Below are positions 6,499 to 16,145 of a DNA stretch of 55,930 nucleotides, in pieces. The stretch's first letter is position 1. Every line of letters begins with the position of its first letter. This DNA comes from Thermoplasmata archaeon (GTDB lineage: Archaea > Thermoplasmatota > Thermoplasmata > Thermoplasmatales > GCA-001856825): positions 1 through 55,930 of the forward strand of contig JAJZYX010000006.1 in assembly GCA_021797855.1 (NCBI GenBank), read 5' to 3'. A program made the translations under genes and the position numbers. The notes beneath the pieces are model-generated. The model saw nothing but the letters and a program-made list of their open reading frames with translations. It did not search any database and was not told where the DNA came from.

Positions 6499-7911
6499 GT
6501 GTTCACAGTTCTTGACTCTAAAATCCTGGACCTGAACGCAGAAGTCTCAGGAGTAAACATGGAATCCCTCATGGACAACGCAGGCAGGGCCGTTGCCGAT
6601 CTTGTGAGGTCCCTCCGCCCCAGAAGAATTATAGTTATTTGCGGAAGCGGCAACAACGGAGGGGATGGATACGTAGCCGCTTCGCTCCTTCAGAAGGAGG
6701 GGTTCACAGTTGAATGTTACCAGGCATCGCCACCCAGCACCATTCTCTGCAACAAGAAGCACAACCAATTCGTGGACAACGGAGGGACTTTTGCAAAGGA
6801 ATTCCTGCCATCTGGGTACGATGTGATTGTGGATGCCCTGCTGGGCGTCGGCATCAGTGGGGAACCCAGGGAGCCATATTCCTCTATAATCGACCTTATC
6901 AATGATTCTGCAGCGACAGTAGTGTCTGTCGACGTACCCTCCGGCTTTCCATTTCAGCACAGGGTGAAGCCCCATTATACGGTCACCATGCAATCGGTGA
7001 AGGAGGGTATGAATGAGTCAAACTGCGGGAAAGTGGTGATAGCGGATGTGGGCTTTCCAAAGCAAGTACTGGAAATGATAGGACCGGGCGACCTTGTTGC
7101 CTTCCCCATGTCTAAAAGGGATTCCCACAAGGGAGAGAACGGAATATGCGTGCTGGTAGGAGGGAGCACAAACTATTTTGGGGCCCCGACCTATATGGCC
7201 CTTTCCGCCCTCAGGATGGGGCCCGATCTTGTGAACCTTTTCGCGCCATCCAGTATTCACAGCTATATCGCCTCTAACTGTCCCTGGGTTATTCTCCATA
7301 AGTCAGGGGTGGATGAGATTGAGTTCAATTATGACCTTATGAAAATGATAAGAGAAAGGGCAGATGCACTGGCCATAGGTCCTGGAATCTCGAAGGGAGA
7401 GAGGGCCATTAACGAAGCAGCAAAGATAGTAGAATTCGCTCTTCTAAGTAACAGGAGAATGGTGATTGATGCCGACGCACTTGAGGCTTCCAGGTCAATT
7501 ACAGACTTCAGGGGATCTGCAGTTCTTACCCCCCACAGGGGGGAGTTCAGGTCTGTTTTCGGGATGGAGCCTTCCGAGGAGAATGTGATGAAGGCAGCGA
7601 GGGAAGTAAATGCAGTGCTGCTGGTTAAGGGCGAGGTGGATATAGCTACGGACGGAACAGTCCTGAAGAAGAATGTGTCGTTTCATCATCAGAGCATGAC
7701 GAGAGGCGGGACGGGGGACCTTGTGACTGGTGCGGTCGCGGGGCTGATGTCAAGAAAGGTGGACCCCCTTCATTCCGCGTTCCTTGCGTCCTACATCATC
7801 GGGCAGTCTGGCTATAATGCATACAGGAAGATGGGGGACGCATATTTGGTTTCGGACATCGTAAATCTTATCCCTGAAGTCATCAAGTCAGGTACTAAAC
7901 AAAATTCATAA
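6499..7911 (+). CDS. nnr: Bifunctional NAD(P)H-hydrate repair enzyme (epimerase + dehydratase)
   Basis: 470 residues. The N-terminal YjeF_N epimerase domain (about 1-205) has GSGNNGGDGY at 49-58 and DALLGVGISG, VDVPSGF. The C-terminal ADP-dependent dehydratase domain (about 210-465) has VGGSTNYFGAP, AIGPGIS, VIDADAL, LTPHRGEF and the catalytic GGTGD at 403-407. Together they rescue damaged NADH and NADPH hydrates. The start is the GTG at 6499; an out-of-frame ATG overlaps it at 6497. The following CBS gene begins about 20 nt after the stop and may be co-transcribed. Confidence 0.95.
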   Translation: MFTVLDSKILDLNAEVSGVNMESLMDNAGRAVADLVRSLRPRRIIVICGSGNNGGDGYVAASLLQKEGFTVECYQASPPSTILCNKKHNQFVDNGGTFAKEFLPSGYDVIVDALLGVGISGEPREPYSSIIDLINDSAATVVSVDVPSGFPFQHRVKPHYTVTMQSVKEGMNESNCGKVVIADVGFPKQVLEMIGPGDLVAFPMSKRDSHKGENGICVLVGGSTNYFGAPTYMALSALRMGPDLVNLFAPSSIHSYIASNCPWVILHKSGVDEIEFNYDLMKMIRERADALAIGPGISKGERAINEAAKIVEFALLSNRRMVIDADALEASRSITDFRGSAVLTPHRGEFRSVFGMEPSEENVMKAAREVNAVLLVKGEVDIATDGTVLKKNVSFHHQSMTRGGTGDLVTGAVAGLMSRKVDPLHSAFLASYIIGQSGYNAYRKMGDAYLVSDIVNLIPEVIKSGTKQNS

Positions 7912-7932
7912 CCCTGCATTGGATAATTGGCC

Positions 7933-9033
7933 ATGGTGTCCGTGGGAGAGATAATGACGAAAAAAGTGATTACTCTTACGACTGAAGACTTTATCTCTTC
8001 GGCCATAGCGAAGATGAGCGACAACAAGATGCACCACATCCCGATATTGGACGGGAGGGGTGATTACGTAGGCATGCTCGACTATAACCTCCTTTACAAG
8101 AGGGAGTCCATTCCTGTCACAACGAAGGTCAAGACGGTAATGGAAAGGACCCCCTCAGTCGGCCCGGAGGTGGACGTGTCGGAGGCAGCCAGAATAATGC
8201 TTGACAGCGGAATAAAAGCGCTTCCAGTGATAGAGAAAAACAAGCTGAAGGGTATCGTGACATCTACGGACATCGTCCACTCCATACGATCTATACCATC
8301 GGTTGCAGTTCTTCCTGCCTCGGAAATTATGTCGGGTGATCCTATCACAGTCTCTGAAGACGACGACCTCCTTGAAGCCCTCAGGAAGATGAGGGACATA
8401 GATGAAACAAGCATACCGGTCGTGAACAGGGAAGGGAAAGTATCAGGAATCGTGAATATCAACGACATCAGTAAAGAGCTGTGGAGGGGCAGAGGAAGGA
8501 TGAGGCAGGGGGAGTACTACAGGAACGTAACCAAACCCTCAGTGAAGGATGTCATGGCACCCCCTCTTGTTGTTAAGCCCACCGAAACACTCTCCTCTTG
8601 CATGGAAGCAATGACCAAATCGGACGCCAGGATATGCACGGTTGTAAACGAAGATATGGTGCCAGAGGGCGTCGTCAGCCAGAGTGACATCCTGGGAGAA
8701 ATTGTGAAGGGTACCACAGGCAATAGGGTCCTTGTCAATCTTTCAGGAGCTAGATTCGATGACCCTGAGGTATATGACAGGATATATTCCATCGTGGAGA
8801 AGACTGCAAAATCCGTTTCAAAGTTCAAACGGATGAAGCCCATGCTTATCAATATACACATAGAGGAATACAGCCAGACGGGGAAGGAGACAAAATATTC
8901 CGTCAGGGGAAAGATGGTCACTGAGTCAAAGACCTTCTTCTCCAGGAGCTGGGACTGGAACGTTTTCAGGGCAGTCAAGGAACTTATGGACCAATTTGAG
9001 AAGATGGTTCAGAAGAGCAAGAAGTATAAGTGA
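7933..9033 (+). CDS. Four-CBS-domain protein with a C-terminal HPF/RaiA-like domain
   Basis: About 366 residues from the ATG at 7933; a TTG at 7927 is also in frame. Four CBS motifs follow one another, each with the V(M/V)-(T/S)P-type entry and a terminal (S/N)xxDI: MTKKVITL...YNLL, VMERTPSV...STDIV, IMSGDPITV...NINDI and VMAPPLVV...SQSDI. Such tandems form discs that bind adenine nucleotides. The last 105 residues differ: an INIHIEEY strand, KYSVRGKMVTES and a long final helix WDWNVFRAVKELMDQFEK resemble ribosome hibernation factors of the HPF/RaiA family. I infer an energy-sensing ribosome-associated protein; the CBS part is sure, the tail less so. Confidence 0.82.
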   Translation: MVSVGEIMTKKVITLTTEDFISSAIAKMSDNKMHHIPILDGRGDYVGMLDYNLLYKRESIPVTTKVKTVMERTPSVGPEVDVSEAARIMLDSGIKALPVIEKNKLKGIVTSTDIVHSIRSIPSVAVLPASEIMSGDPITVSEDDDLLEALRKMRDIDETSIPVVNREGKVSGIVNINDISKELWRGRGRMRQGEYYRNVTKPSVKDVMAPPLVVKPTETLSSCMEAMTKSDARICTVVNEDMVPEGVVSQSDILGEIVKGTTGNRVLVNLSGARFDDPEVYDRIYSIVEKTAKSVSKFKRMKPMLINIHIEEYSQTGKETKYSVRGKMVTESKTFFSRSWDWNVFRAVKELMDQFEKMVQKSKKYK

Positions 9034-9048
9034 GAGGGTAGTGCTGAA

Positions 9049-10431
9049 ATGCAGGAGTTCGTAGACAGGGCACTGGATTATGCAGCTGGGAAGTCTAGGT
9101 TTGCAGAGGTGAGGTTCTTCTCCTCGACGCGGAACGCAGTTCTCATGAAGAACGGGTCAGTTTCCGCCTCCGGATATTCGGTGGATGCCGGACTTTCCTT
9201 CAGAGTGCTCAACAGGTCGATGGCCTTTTCCGCAATAAATATACCAGACTGGGAAAGGATAAGGAGCGAGATCGACAGGGCACTGAGGATATCGGAGAAA
9301 CCCGGAAGGGGCGATTTCTCATCGGAGGAACCCGTAAAGGACAAGTGGGAAGTTGGGCAGAAACGGAGAATAGAAGAGGAGACCTTTGAAGACAGGATTG
9401 AGAGAGTCAAGGAACTGGACAATCTTCTGGTTGACAAGAAGGTACAGATGAGAATGATATCACTCAGTGACAACATAGAGGAGGAGCTGAATGCAAATTC
9501 CGAAGGGATGGAGATTACGTCCAGGCTGCCTAAGGTCGGGCTCTTTGCAATGATTGGACTGCTGGAGAACGGTACGTTTGAGCAGGGGTCCATAGAAGTG
9601 GGATTCTCCGGTGGATACGAAGCTTTCGATACCTGGAAGCTGGATGAGAGGTTCAGTCATGAGGCGGAAGTCCTCAGGAACGCCGTCAATTCAAAAAAAA
9701 TAGAGGAAGGGGTATACGATGTCATTGCGGGCCCGGAAATTTCTGGAATAGTTGCTCATGAGAGTGCAGGTCACCCGACAGAATCCGATAGAATACTGGG
9801 AAGGGAGATGGCCCAGGCCGGCGAGTCGTTCATCAAGAGGGGAGACAAGGGGAGGAGGGTAGGCTCTTCCATTGTCAACCTGGTTGACGATCCCACGATG
9901 GAACACAGTTTCGGCTACTACAAATACGATCGGGACGGAGTCAGAGCAAGGAAGAGGTATCTTTACAAGCAAGGCATAATAAACGAGTTCCTGAGCAACA
10001 GGGAGAGCGCCGGAAGGCTCGGAGAAATGAGCAACGCTGCCTCCAGGTCATCGGAGTGGGACAAGGAGCCGCTGGTGAGAATGAGCACAACATTCATCGA
10101 ACCTGGTGATCACAACCTGGATGAGCTGCTGGAGGGGATCAAGGAAGGGATATACATAAAGAGCTTTACAGAGTGGAACATAGACGACATCAGGTTCAAC
10201 GAGAAGTATGTCGGTAGGGAGGCCTACAGGATAAGGAACGGCGAGATCAAAGAGGTCATAAGGAGACCAGTGATAGAGACCACCACCATCAATTTTTACT
10301 CCTCCATAGATGCTGTTGGGAAGGACCTGGAATTTTCTGCTGGCACCTGCGGCAAGGGTGACCCGATGCAGGGTGTGGATGTCTGGATGGGCGGGCCTCA
10401 CATCAGGCTAAGAAATATGAGCGTAAGGTGA
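9049..10431 (+). CDS. tldD: TldD-type metalloprotease subunit
   Basis: 460 residues, the usual TldD length. The zinc site is the HExxxH motif VAHESAGHPTESDRILG, followed by the typical DDPTMEHSFGYYKYDRDGVRARKRYLYKQG-type region (YDRDGVRA) and a C-terminal GTCGKGDPMQGVDVW motif. TldD pairs with TldE (PmbA) to form a protease that degrades unfolded peptides and matures small modified peptides in bacteria. Its partner follows directly, with 6 nt between stop and start, so the two form an operon. In archaea the substrate is unknown. Confidence 0.95.
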   Translation: MQEFVDRALDYAAGKSRFAEVRFFSSTRNAVLMKNGSVSASGYSVDAGLSFRVLNRSMAFSAINIPDWERIRSEIDRALRISEKPGRGDFSSEEPVKDKWEVGQKRRIEEETFEDRIERVKELDNLLVDKKVQMRMISLSDNIEEELNANSEGMEITSRLPKVGLFAMIGLLENGTFEQGSIEVGFSGGYEAFDTWKLDERFSHEAEVLRNAVNSKKIEEGVYDVIAGPEISGIVAHESAGHPTESDRILGREMAQAGESFIKRGDKGRRVGSSIVNLVDDPTMEHSFGYYKYDRDGVRARKRYLYKQGIINEFLSNRESAGRLGEMSNAASRSSEWDKEPLVRMSTTFIEPGDHNLDELLEGIKEGIYIKSFTEWNIDDIRFNEKYVGREAYRIRNGEIKEVIRRPVIETTTINFYSSIDAVGKDLEFSAGTCGKGDPMQGVDVWMGGPHIRLRNMSVR

Positions 10432-10437
10432 TATCTC

Positions 10438-11736
10438 ATGGATGCAGAGAGAATATATGGAAAACTGGAGAGGAAGGTGGACCAGGCCGCAGTCAAGGTG
10501 ACAAGGTCCAACATCACACAGGTCAGGTTCTCTAACAACAAAATAGACATAACAAACACCTGGGATGAGGAGTCTGCTTCTGTCTTCCTGGCCAAGAACG
10601 GCAGAACTTTCGTATTTGAACTAAGGTATGAAGAGGACCTGGAGAGGATTCTTGCTAAAGCCCTTGGAACCCTGGAAAAGATAGAAAAGAACCCGGACTT
10701 CATAAGCCTCAACGACAAGAAGAATACTTTCAGGAAGAAGAGCATAAAAGGGAAGAAACTTATGGAAATTGACGGGCCGACCTTCGTGGAAGATTTCATA
10801 GACGGAATAAGACCGTTCGTGAAGCGGGCAGGGGGAGTATTTTACAAGAGGGATGTTGAGGAATGGGTGAAAACTCCGTTTAACAGCGGGTCGGAGAGAT
10901 TGTTCGGAGTGGAGTTAGTTGCAAGGACGTTCAACGATTCCGACTATCCAGTCCAGACTTCCATTGCCACTTCGTCTGATGATGATTTCGACAAGGTCAT
11001 GAGCCAAGACAAGGAATTGCTGGAACTAAGCAGGAATATCAGGAATATCAAGGAAGGTAGGGAGGGGAAGTTTAATGTGATCTTCAGCCCTCTGTGTTTT
11101 GCTTCCATAGTTTCATATACAGTTCCCATGGCATCTGCCTTTCAGGTGGACATGGGGATGTCGGTTTTCGCGGACAGAATGGGGGAGAGACTTGGAAGCA
11201 GCTCCCTGACTATCTACGACGATCCCACAGACGAAACAATGTTCAACTCCAAGACCTTTGACGACGAGGGAAGCCCTACGAGGAAGACTCCGGTCATAGA
11301 GAGGGGGATTGTAAGGAGTTATCTTCACAACTTCTCGACCGCCTCGAAGTACAAAACCGAAACGACAGGGAACGCAGGCATAGTGAGCCCTCTCCCGTGG
11401 CAGATCGCAGTAGAACCCGGAAACGAGGACGTTCAGGATATGATTGCTTCGATGAAAAGCGGCCTTTTTATAAACAACACCTGGTATACAAGATTCCAGG
11501 ACTACAGGGAAGGTATATTCTCCACCATTCCAAGGGACGGTATATTCTATATAGAGAACGGAGAAATCAAGGAGAGCTGGATGGGAATCAGGATTTCCGA
11601 TTCCCTGCCACACATTTACAGAAATATTGAGGGGATCAGCAGGGAGACCAAAAAGGTGAAGTGGTGGGATGAAACCATGCACACGAAATCTCCATACGTA
11701 GAGGTTGCAGACGTGAATATCTCAAGGAGCAGGTGA
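10438..11736 (+). CDS. tldE: TldE/PmbA-type protease subunit
   Basis: 432 residues of the PmbA/TldA family without the HExxxH metal motif, as expected for the non-catalytic partner of TldD. Family features are the N-terminal KVTRSNITQVRFSNNKID strand pair, the central PLCFASIVSYTVPMASAFQ helix and the C-terminal DGIFYIENGEIKES segment. The ATG at 10438 is preceded by a GGTGAT ribosome site. It lies immediately after tldD. Confidence 0.92.
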   Translation: MDAERIYGKLERKVDQAAVKVTRSNITQVRFSNNKIDITNTWDEESASVFLAKNGRTFVFELRYEEDLERILAKALGTLEKIEKNPDFISLNDKKNTFRKKSIKGKKLMEIDGPTFVEDFIDGIRPFVKRAGGVFYKRDVEEWVKTPFNSGSERLFGVELVARTFNDSDYPVQTSIATSSDDDFDKVMSQDKELLELSRNIRNIKEGREGKFNVIFSPLCFASIVSYTVPMASAFQVDMGMSVFADRMGERLGSSSLTIYDDPTDETMFNSKTFDDEGSPTRKTPVIERGIVRSYLHNFSTASKYKTETTGNAGIVSPLPWQIAVEPGNEDVQDMIASMKSGLFINNTWYTRFQDYREGIFSTIPRDGIFYIENGEIKESWMGIRISDSLPHIYRNIEGISRETKKVKWWDETMHTKSPYVEVADVNISRSR

Positions 11737-11813
11737 CCTTAAGTTATTATACGGCGGGGCCAACTAGAAGGTTCAATAGAAACGTAAATATATCGAGTTT
11801 GGTTAAGCAATTG

Positions 11814-11849
11814 CTCACTGCCCCTTGGCCCCTCCTATCGGGCAGTGAG
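11814..11849. terminator. Hairpin between convergent tldE and sod
   Basis: Perfect 10-bp inverted repeat CTCACTGCCC / GGGCAGTGAG (11814-11823 and 11840-11849) with a 16-nt loop, in the 265-nt gap between two convergent genes. It could end transcription or be part of an RNA; there is no strong T run after it, so the terminator label is tentative. Confidence 0.35.
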
Positions 11850-12001
11850 TTTAAGATCAGTGCGGAAGCGCAGTTCACAATCCCTTCTCTCCCTGCCTTA
11901 CAAAAATTAGAAGAGTTTAGAATGTTAAAAACAGGAGTGAGGGGCCAGGCATTCGCTGCTGCTCCTCCCCAAAAATTTGCCGCTGAACGGCGGTAGTTTT
12001 A

Positions 12002-12625
12002 TCAGATCAGTTTCTCCAGCTTGCTGTTTGCCTCGTCCCAGTTGACGATGTGCCACCAGGCGCCTACGTAGTCAGCCCTTTTGTTTTTATACTGCAGGTA
12101 ATAGGCATGCTCGAACTCATCCAGTATCAGGACAATAGGCATCTCGGCCAGATGGTTCATGAAGTGATTTTCTACGGTCATAATGTTCAGGTTGCTGTTC
12201 TCCTTGTCATATGTCAGTACAGCCCATCCTGTACCCGGATTGGAGTTCGCAGCCTCCGTGAAGAGCTTTCTGAATTTCTCGTAGCTACCGTACTGCTGTT
12301 CTATAAGGTCTCCGAGCTTTCCACCCGGTTTGTCTCCCCCCTTCCCTTCTGGCGCCATGTTGTTCCAGTATAGCGTATGGAGCTTGTCGCCGTTAATATT
12401 GAATGTGAGGTTCCTCAGGACGCCATGAATGTCGTAACTCTTCACTTCCTCCTTCACAATTCCGTTGAGTCTGTCTATGAGGTTATTGGCTGTGTTTACG
12501 TACGCTTTATGGTGGCCGTTGTAGTGCACATCCACTATGTCCCTGCTTATGTGGGGTTCAAGCCCGTCAAGTCTGTATGGCAATTGCGGCAGCTCATACT
12601 TCTTCAATCCTTTGTACTCCACCAT
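12002..12625 (-). CDS. sod: Superoxide dismutase, Fe/Mn type
   Basis: About 207 residues from the ATG at 12625, chosen because GGTGAT lies just before it and the usual N-terminus ([20 protein letters not shown]) begins there; an ATG-less upstream extension is open but unlike the family. Metal ligands are visible: H34 in VDVHYNGHH, the His of LHTLYWNNM, and Asp and His in LDEFEHAYY. The Y-x-x-x-W gateway residues and GWAVLTYD core are present. The Asn-His MNHLAEMP context resembles archaeal tetrameric enzymes. It removes superoxide in the cytosol; metal choice cannot be read from this. Confidence 0.93.
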   Translation of the reverse strand: MVEYKGLKKYELPQLPYRLDGLEPHISRDIVDVHYNGHHKAYVNTANNLIDRLNGIVKEEVKSYDIHGVLRNLTFNINGDKLHTLYWNNMAPEGKGGDKPGGKLGDLIEQQYGSYEKFRKLFTEAANSNPGTGWAVLTYDKENSNLNIMTVENHFMNHLAEMPIVLILDEFEHAYYLQYKNKRADYVGAWWHIVNWDEANSKLEKLI

Positions 12626-12722
12626 TAAATCACCGGGGTAAGATAAGAATGCTCGTTTTAATACTTTTGTCAAGATATTGGGAAATTCTCGATGAAATTG
12701 TATTATGCTTACCCTCGGCCCT

Positions 12723-13850
12723 TCACCTTTTCAGCAGAGACCTCGCTATGACAACCTTTCTAATTTCTGTAGTACCGGCGCCAATTTCGTATAGTATCGC
12801 GTCCCTCAGAAGCCTTTCCAGGGGGTAGTCCTCCGTATAACCGTACCCCCCAAATATCTGGAGAGCATCTTTTGCTATCTGCGTGGCGGTCTCAGAGGCC
12901 ATCATTATCGAGGCCGCCGCATAAGACGGATCGGCTATCTTCTCCCCTACCATAATTGCGGCCTTGTAGGCAAGCAGCCTTGCAGATTCCAGTCTTGTGA
13001 ACATGTAGGCGAGCTTCTCCTGTATCAGCTCAAACTCGCCTATCTTCTTTCCGAACTGCTCTCTCTGATTGCTGTAAGAGATCGCCTCGTCCAGTGCCCT
13101 CCTGGCTATACCCAGAGGTCCGAAAGCCAGAACGGCCCTCTCCGCGTTCAGTCCCTGGTAAATGATATTCCTGCCTTGGCCCTCCCCTTTTAAAATTCTT
13201 TCCTTTCCAACGATCACGTTCCGAAACACCACTTCCCCCGTTGGTGACCCCTTCATGCCTAGCTTCCTGATCTTCTTTGGCGTCTCGACTCCGTCATTCC
13301 TCTCAAGGATGAAGGCAGAATAAGATTTCCCGCTCCTTGCATAAACAAGAAACACATCTGCAACCGGAGCGTTTGTTATGAAGGTCTTAGACCCGTTGAT
13401 CTCATATTTCTCCCCCCTCGATTCGTATGTGGTCAGCATCCCTCCGAGCGCATCAGATCCCGCGCCCGGTTCTGTAAGACAGAGGGACCCTATTTTTTCA
13501 CCTGAGACCAAGCCGGGAAGGTATCTCTCCTTCTGTTCCCTGTTACCGTTCCTGAATAGGTTATCCACAACGAGGTTGTTGTGCGCACCGTAAGAAAGCC
13601 CGAAGGACCCTGAATAATAAGATATTTCTTCCAGCGCTACCCCCTCCGTGAGATAGTTCATCCCTGCTCCCCCGTACTCCTCAGTTACGGTCAAACCAAG
13701 CAGTCCGAGGCGGCCCAGTTCCCGGAATATTTGGGTTGGAAAGAGCTCTTCCTTGTCAATTCTTGCCGCTATAGGCTCTATATTCTTCTTTGAGAATTCA
13801 GTAACCAGGTCTCTGACCGCTATCGTTTCCTCAGGGAGATTGAAATCCAT
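12723..13850 (-). CDS. Acyl-CoA dehydrogenase, isovaleryl-CoA dehydrogenase-like
   Basis: 375 residues from ATG 13850 (MDFNLPEE), preceded by AAAGGG; an upstream ATG at 13898 is possible. FAD and substrate motifs include [30 protein letters not shown] and [20 protein letters not shown]. The segment [13 protein letters not shown] carries a Glu at the position used as catalytic base in isovaleryl-CoA dehydrogenase, while the C-terminal [12 protein letters not shown] has the IVD pattern rather than the usual YEGT base. This points to leucine breakdown or another branched acyl-CoA. The gene is divergent from the MqnD-like gene. Confidence 0.88.
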   Translation of the reverse strand: MDFNLPEETIAVRDLVTEFSKKNIEPIAARIDKEELFPTQIFRELGRLGLLGLTVTEEYGGAGMNYLTEGVALEEISYYSGSFGLSYGAHNNLVVDNLFRNGNREQKERYLPGLVSGEKIGSLCLTEPGAGSDALGGMLTTYESRGEKYEINGSKTFITNAPVADVFLVYARSGKSYSAFILERNDGVETPKKIRKLGMKGSPTGEVVFRNVIVGKERILKGEGQGRNIIYQGLNAERAVLAFGPLGIARRALDEAISYSNQREQFGKKIGEFELIQEKLAYMFTRLESARLLAYKAAIMVGEKIADPSYAAASIMMASETATQIAKDALQIFGGYGYTEDYPLERLLRDAILYEIGAGTTEIRKVVIARSLLKR

Positions 13851-13939
13851 TTTTCCCTTTTGATTATCTTTAACGGAATTAAAACATTTCCTAGCCATTC
13901 ACCGAAGGTTATTAGCATCAAGATGATATTAAGGCCTCG

Positions 13940-14674
13940 ATGGAAATAGTATTTCCAGACATTCCAGAATACCGTTTCATTCTCAAAGGGTTGTGCTCAG
14001 ATAAGCTTCCCAGATTCCCCAAATTTTCCTGTGAGCCTGTCTCGAGAGTCAACAATAGGCTGAGCTCAGACGTTGCATTTGTCCCTGCTCCCTTGGCCCT
14101 CCTTAGTTCCCGCGAATACGAGATGATCAGAGCTGGCAATATCTTTTCCTATTTCTCAGGGCCACAGATCTTTACAACTGACCAGAATTACTCCGAACTT
14201 TTCGTGCGTCGCGATGATCACGTCTCGTCCCTGTATGTCAGCATCCTGCTCAACGGTGTAACAACGAAGGAAGGGGATGGAGAGCCATGCGTATTGGAGC
14301 CAAGAATAGTTATGCTCAGCGGTACAACAGGCAAGTCGAAGGCTGACATGTACAACAACTGGTCTTCACTTGCGGGAAACCTCCCCTTTCCTCTCTACGT
14401 TGGGGTCATAAGGAGATCTGAAATTAACCTCAGGGATATTGTGGAGCAGGCCATCAGATCGTCTGTGAAATATTCATTGGACAACTCCTCGGATGTAATA
14501 AGGGAAATTGCTACTCTTTACGGGATAGAGAACATTCATATGCTCAAGAGGATCATATTCCACTTCATCAACAAAAATACGCTGTCAGTATCAGAAGAGG
14601 AGATTGAGTCGCTTGTTGCACTTGGAAATGTCATGAAGAGAAAAGGGTTTGATGTTACAGATGTGATTTACTGA
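13940..14674 (+). CDS. MqnD/MqnA-like menaquinone (futalosine pathway) enzyme
   Basis: 244 residues with the bilobal periplasmic-binding-like fold of the MqnA/MqnD family. Cues are DVAFVPAPLALLSSREY (substrate-binding hinge), a P-loop-like SGTTGKSK turn, and the C-terminal NLPFPLYVGVIRRSE followed by a helix with IRSSVKYSLDNSS and a final HFINKNTLSVSEE, which matches the end of 1,4-dihydroxy-6-naphthoate synthase. Other menaquinone-type genes in the window (the UbiA fusion and the UbiD decarboxylase) support this. MqnA and MqnD are hard to separate by eye; MqnD is slightly favoured. Confidence 0.65.
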   Translation: MEIVFPDIPEYRFILKGLCSDKLPRFPKFSCEPVSRVNNRLSSDVAFVPAPLALLSSREYEMIRAGNIFSYFSGPQIFTTDQNYSELFVRRDDHVSSLYVSILLNGVTTKEGDGEPCVLEPRIVMLSGTTGKSKADMYNNWSSLAGNLPFPLYVGVIRRSEINLRDIVEQAIRSSVKYSLDNSSDVIREIATLYGIENIHMLKRIIFHFINKNTLSVSEEEIESLVALGNVMKRKGFDVTDVIY

Positions 14675-14730
14675 TCCCAGCACCATCATGGCAGGGGTAT
14701 GGATTTATAGTAAGAAATTAATCAACAGTT

Positions 14731-15663
14731 GTGGAGTTTATAGAAGAGATTGCCTCACTTAGAGACCAGATTTCATTTGACGGCACGATTGACATTCCTG
14801 AAGATTTTGACAACGTAGTCATTGCGGGTATGGGAGGTTCCGGCATAGCGGGAAGGATCTTTCAGGAGTGGTTCACAAAGAAGCCTGTGGTACTGGTAAA
14901 TTCCTATGATATCCCAGAATTCGTAAGCAAGAGGACGCTGTTCATAGCAATAAGCTACTCAGGCAACACAGAGGAGACCATCCACGCGACACTCGAAGCT
15001 GCCAAGAAAGGAGCAAAGATCAGGGGAATATCCTCCGGGGGGAAGCTTGCGGAGATTATAGACAACACATTAATCATCCCACGTAGCTTCCAGCCGAGAT
15101 CGGCGGTGGGGTTTTTGACGGTCCCCCTCTTAAGAAGTTTTGGCCTAGTCAACGAAGAAGAAATTGCTGTGACAAAGAACCTCCTGGGTGAAGAAGATCA
15201 GCACACTCAGGAATACCAACAAATCGCGAATGACATCTTTTCTCAAAACAAAATTCCAGTGATATTTGGTATTCCTGGGCTAAGCAGCGTCGCCTACCGG
15301 TGGAAGACGCAATTCAATGAGAACGCAAAGGTCCTGGCCTACAGTTCAAGTTTCCCGGAGCTTAACCATAATGACACCATGGCGCTTGAGAACACATACA
15401 GGAAGGGTGAGTTCTATTTCATGGTTCTGAGGACGAAGGCAGTCAGGAAGGAAATTTCTGCTAGAATAGGGATAACCTCAAAACTATGCAAGATAGATAT
15501 GAAGGGGATAGAGGGCGAAGGAAATTCGTTGTTCTCCAATATTTTCACTCTGATCCATAAGGGTGACTACATATCTTATTTCCTTGCAAAAATGAGGGGT
15601 GTCGATCCAAAGGACGTCACGATAATAGAAAGCCTGAAGAAGGAGATAGGAGAGACCAAATGA
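14731..15663 (+). CDS. Bifunctional phosphoglucose/phosphomannose isomerase
   Basis: 310 residues with two SIS domains. The first shows VVIAGMGGSGIAGR and the phosphosugar loop ISYSGNTEETI; a middle GGKLAEI and PRSAVGFL follow; the C-terminal part carries ELNHND, the catalytic His region of archaeal and bacterial PGI/PMI. It interconverts glucose-6-P, fructose-6-P and mannose-6-P. It starts with GTG at 14731, 56 nt after the MqnD-like gene on the same strand. Confidence 0.9.
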   Translation: MEFIEEIASLRDQISFDGTIDIPEDFDNVVIAGMGGSGIAGRIFQEWFTKKPVVLVNSYDIPEFVSKRTLFIAISYSGNTEETIHATLEAAKKGAKIRGISSGGKLAEIIDNTLIIPRSFQPRSAVGFLTVPLLRSFGLVNEEEIAVTKNLLGEEDQHTQEYQQIANDIFSQNKIPVIFGIPGLSSVAYRWKTQFNENAKVLAYSSSFPELNHNDTMALENTYRKGEFYFMVLRTKAVRKEISARIGITSKLCKIDMKGIEGEGNSLFSNIFTLIHKGDYISYFLAKMRGVDPKDVTIIESLKKEIGETK

Positions 15664-15780
15664 TAATCCCCAGCAGTCCTACATTCTCCTGATTGCCCCC
15701 GAGCTGCATAAGTAACTTGTCGCTACCAGGTTCTCTATTATGGTATCTTACCAAACATAGAATCAGTAACATGAATATGA

Positions 15781-15939
15781 ACGGTGGCATATTTGTGCAA
15801 TGCTCGATTTCTTGCAGAGACACCAAGGGATCGGGAGGAGATGGAGCGTCCCGTTGTAGACATGGAAGTCAATCCGACAAGCAACGTGGCTGAAAGGGCA
15901 CTGATCCATTCCGTATCCTTCAGGAAGGTCTCTGGATAA
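15781..15939 (+). pseudogene. Decayed C-terminal fragment of an IS66-like transposase
   Basis: The 482-nt gap between the PGI/PMI gene and 16146 contains one short stretch with coding flavour: a frame bounded by stops that reads ...EVNPTSNVAERALIHSVSF RKVSG. This matches the conserved (T/S)N-x-x-AERALR...RK(V/N)S block near the C-terminus of IS66-type transposases. It ends at TAA 15937-15939, shortly before the expected end, and more similar-looking but disrupted sequence may reach about 16030. No start, no N-terminal part and no terminal repeats are seen, so it is a fossil. Confidence 0.5.
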
Positions 15940-16108
15940 ACGATAACGCCTCGTGGAACTAGCGTGTGATACCATCTTCTCCTCCCTTCTGCACCCAGAA
16001 ATCTATGAAGAAGAGCTCCATGAGAGATGTGCCACAAATCATCCACTAGAAAGGAATCTCATCCAGATTTGAGTGCAACGTTGTCTGATCCCTTACAGCA
16101 TAACATAA

Positions 16109-16116
16109 TTATAAAT
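16109..16116 (+). promoter_or_regulatory. TATA box of the DUF6015-like gene
   Basis: TTATAAAT about 33 nt before the ATG at 16146, within a long AT-rich stretch; this gives a leader of only a few bases. Confidence 0.45.
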
Positions 16117-16145
16117 ATCTTGTCCATTTAAACCATGAAATCGAG

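Noticed and set aside
11733-11996. An 87-codon frame starting at the end of tldE
   Set aside because: It runs through the hairpin at 11814-11849, has low-complexity unusual composition and no promoter or family; read as intergenic.
15738-16046. A 102-codon minus-strand frame in the gap before the DUF6015-like gene
   Set aside because: The plus strand of the same stretch reads as an IS66-like transposase fragment; the minus frame is its shadow.
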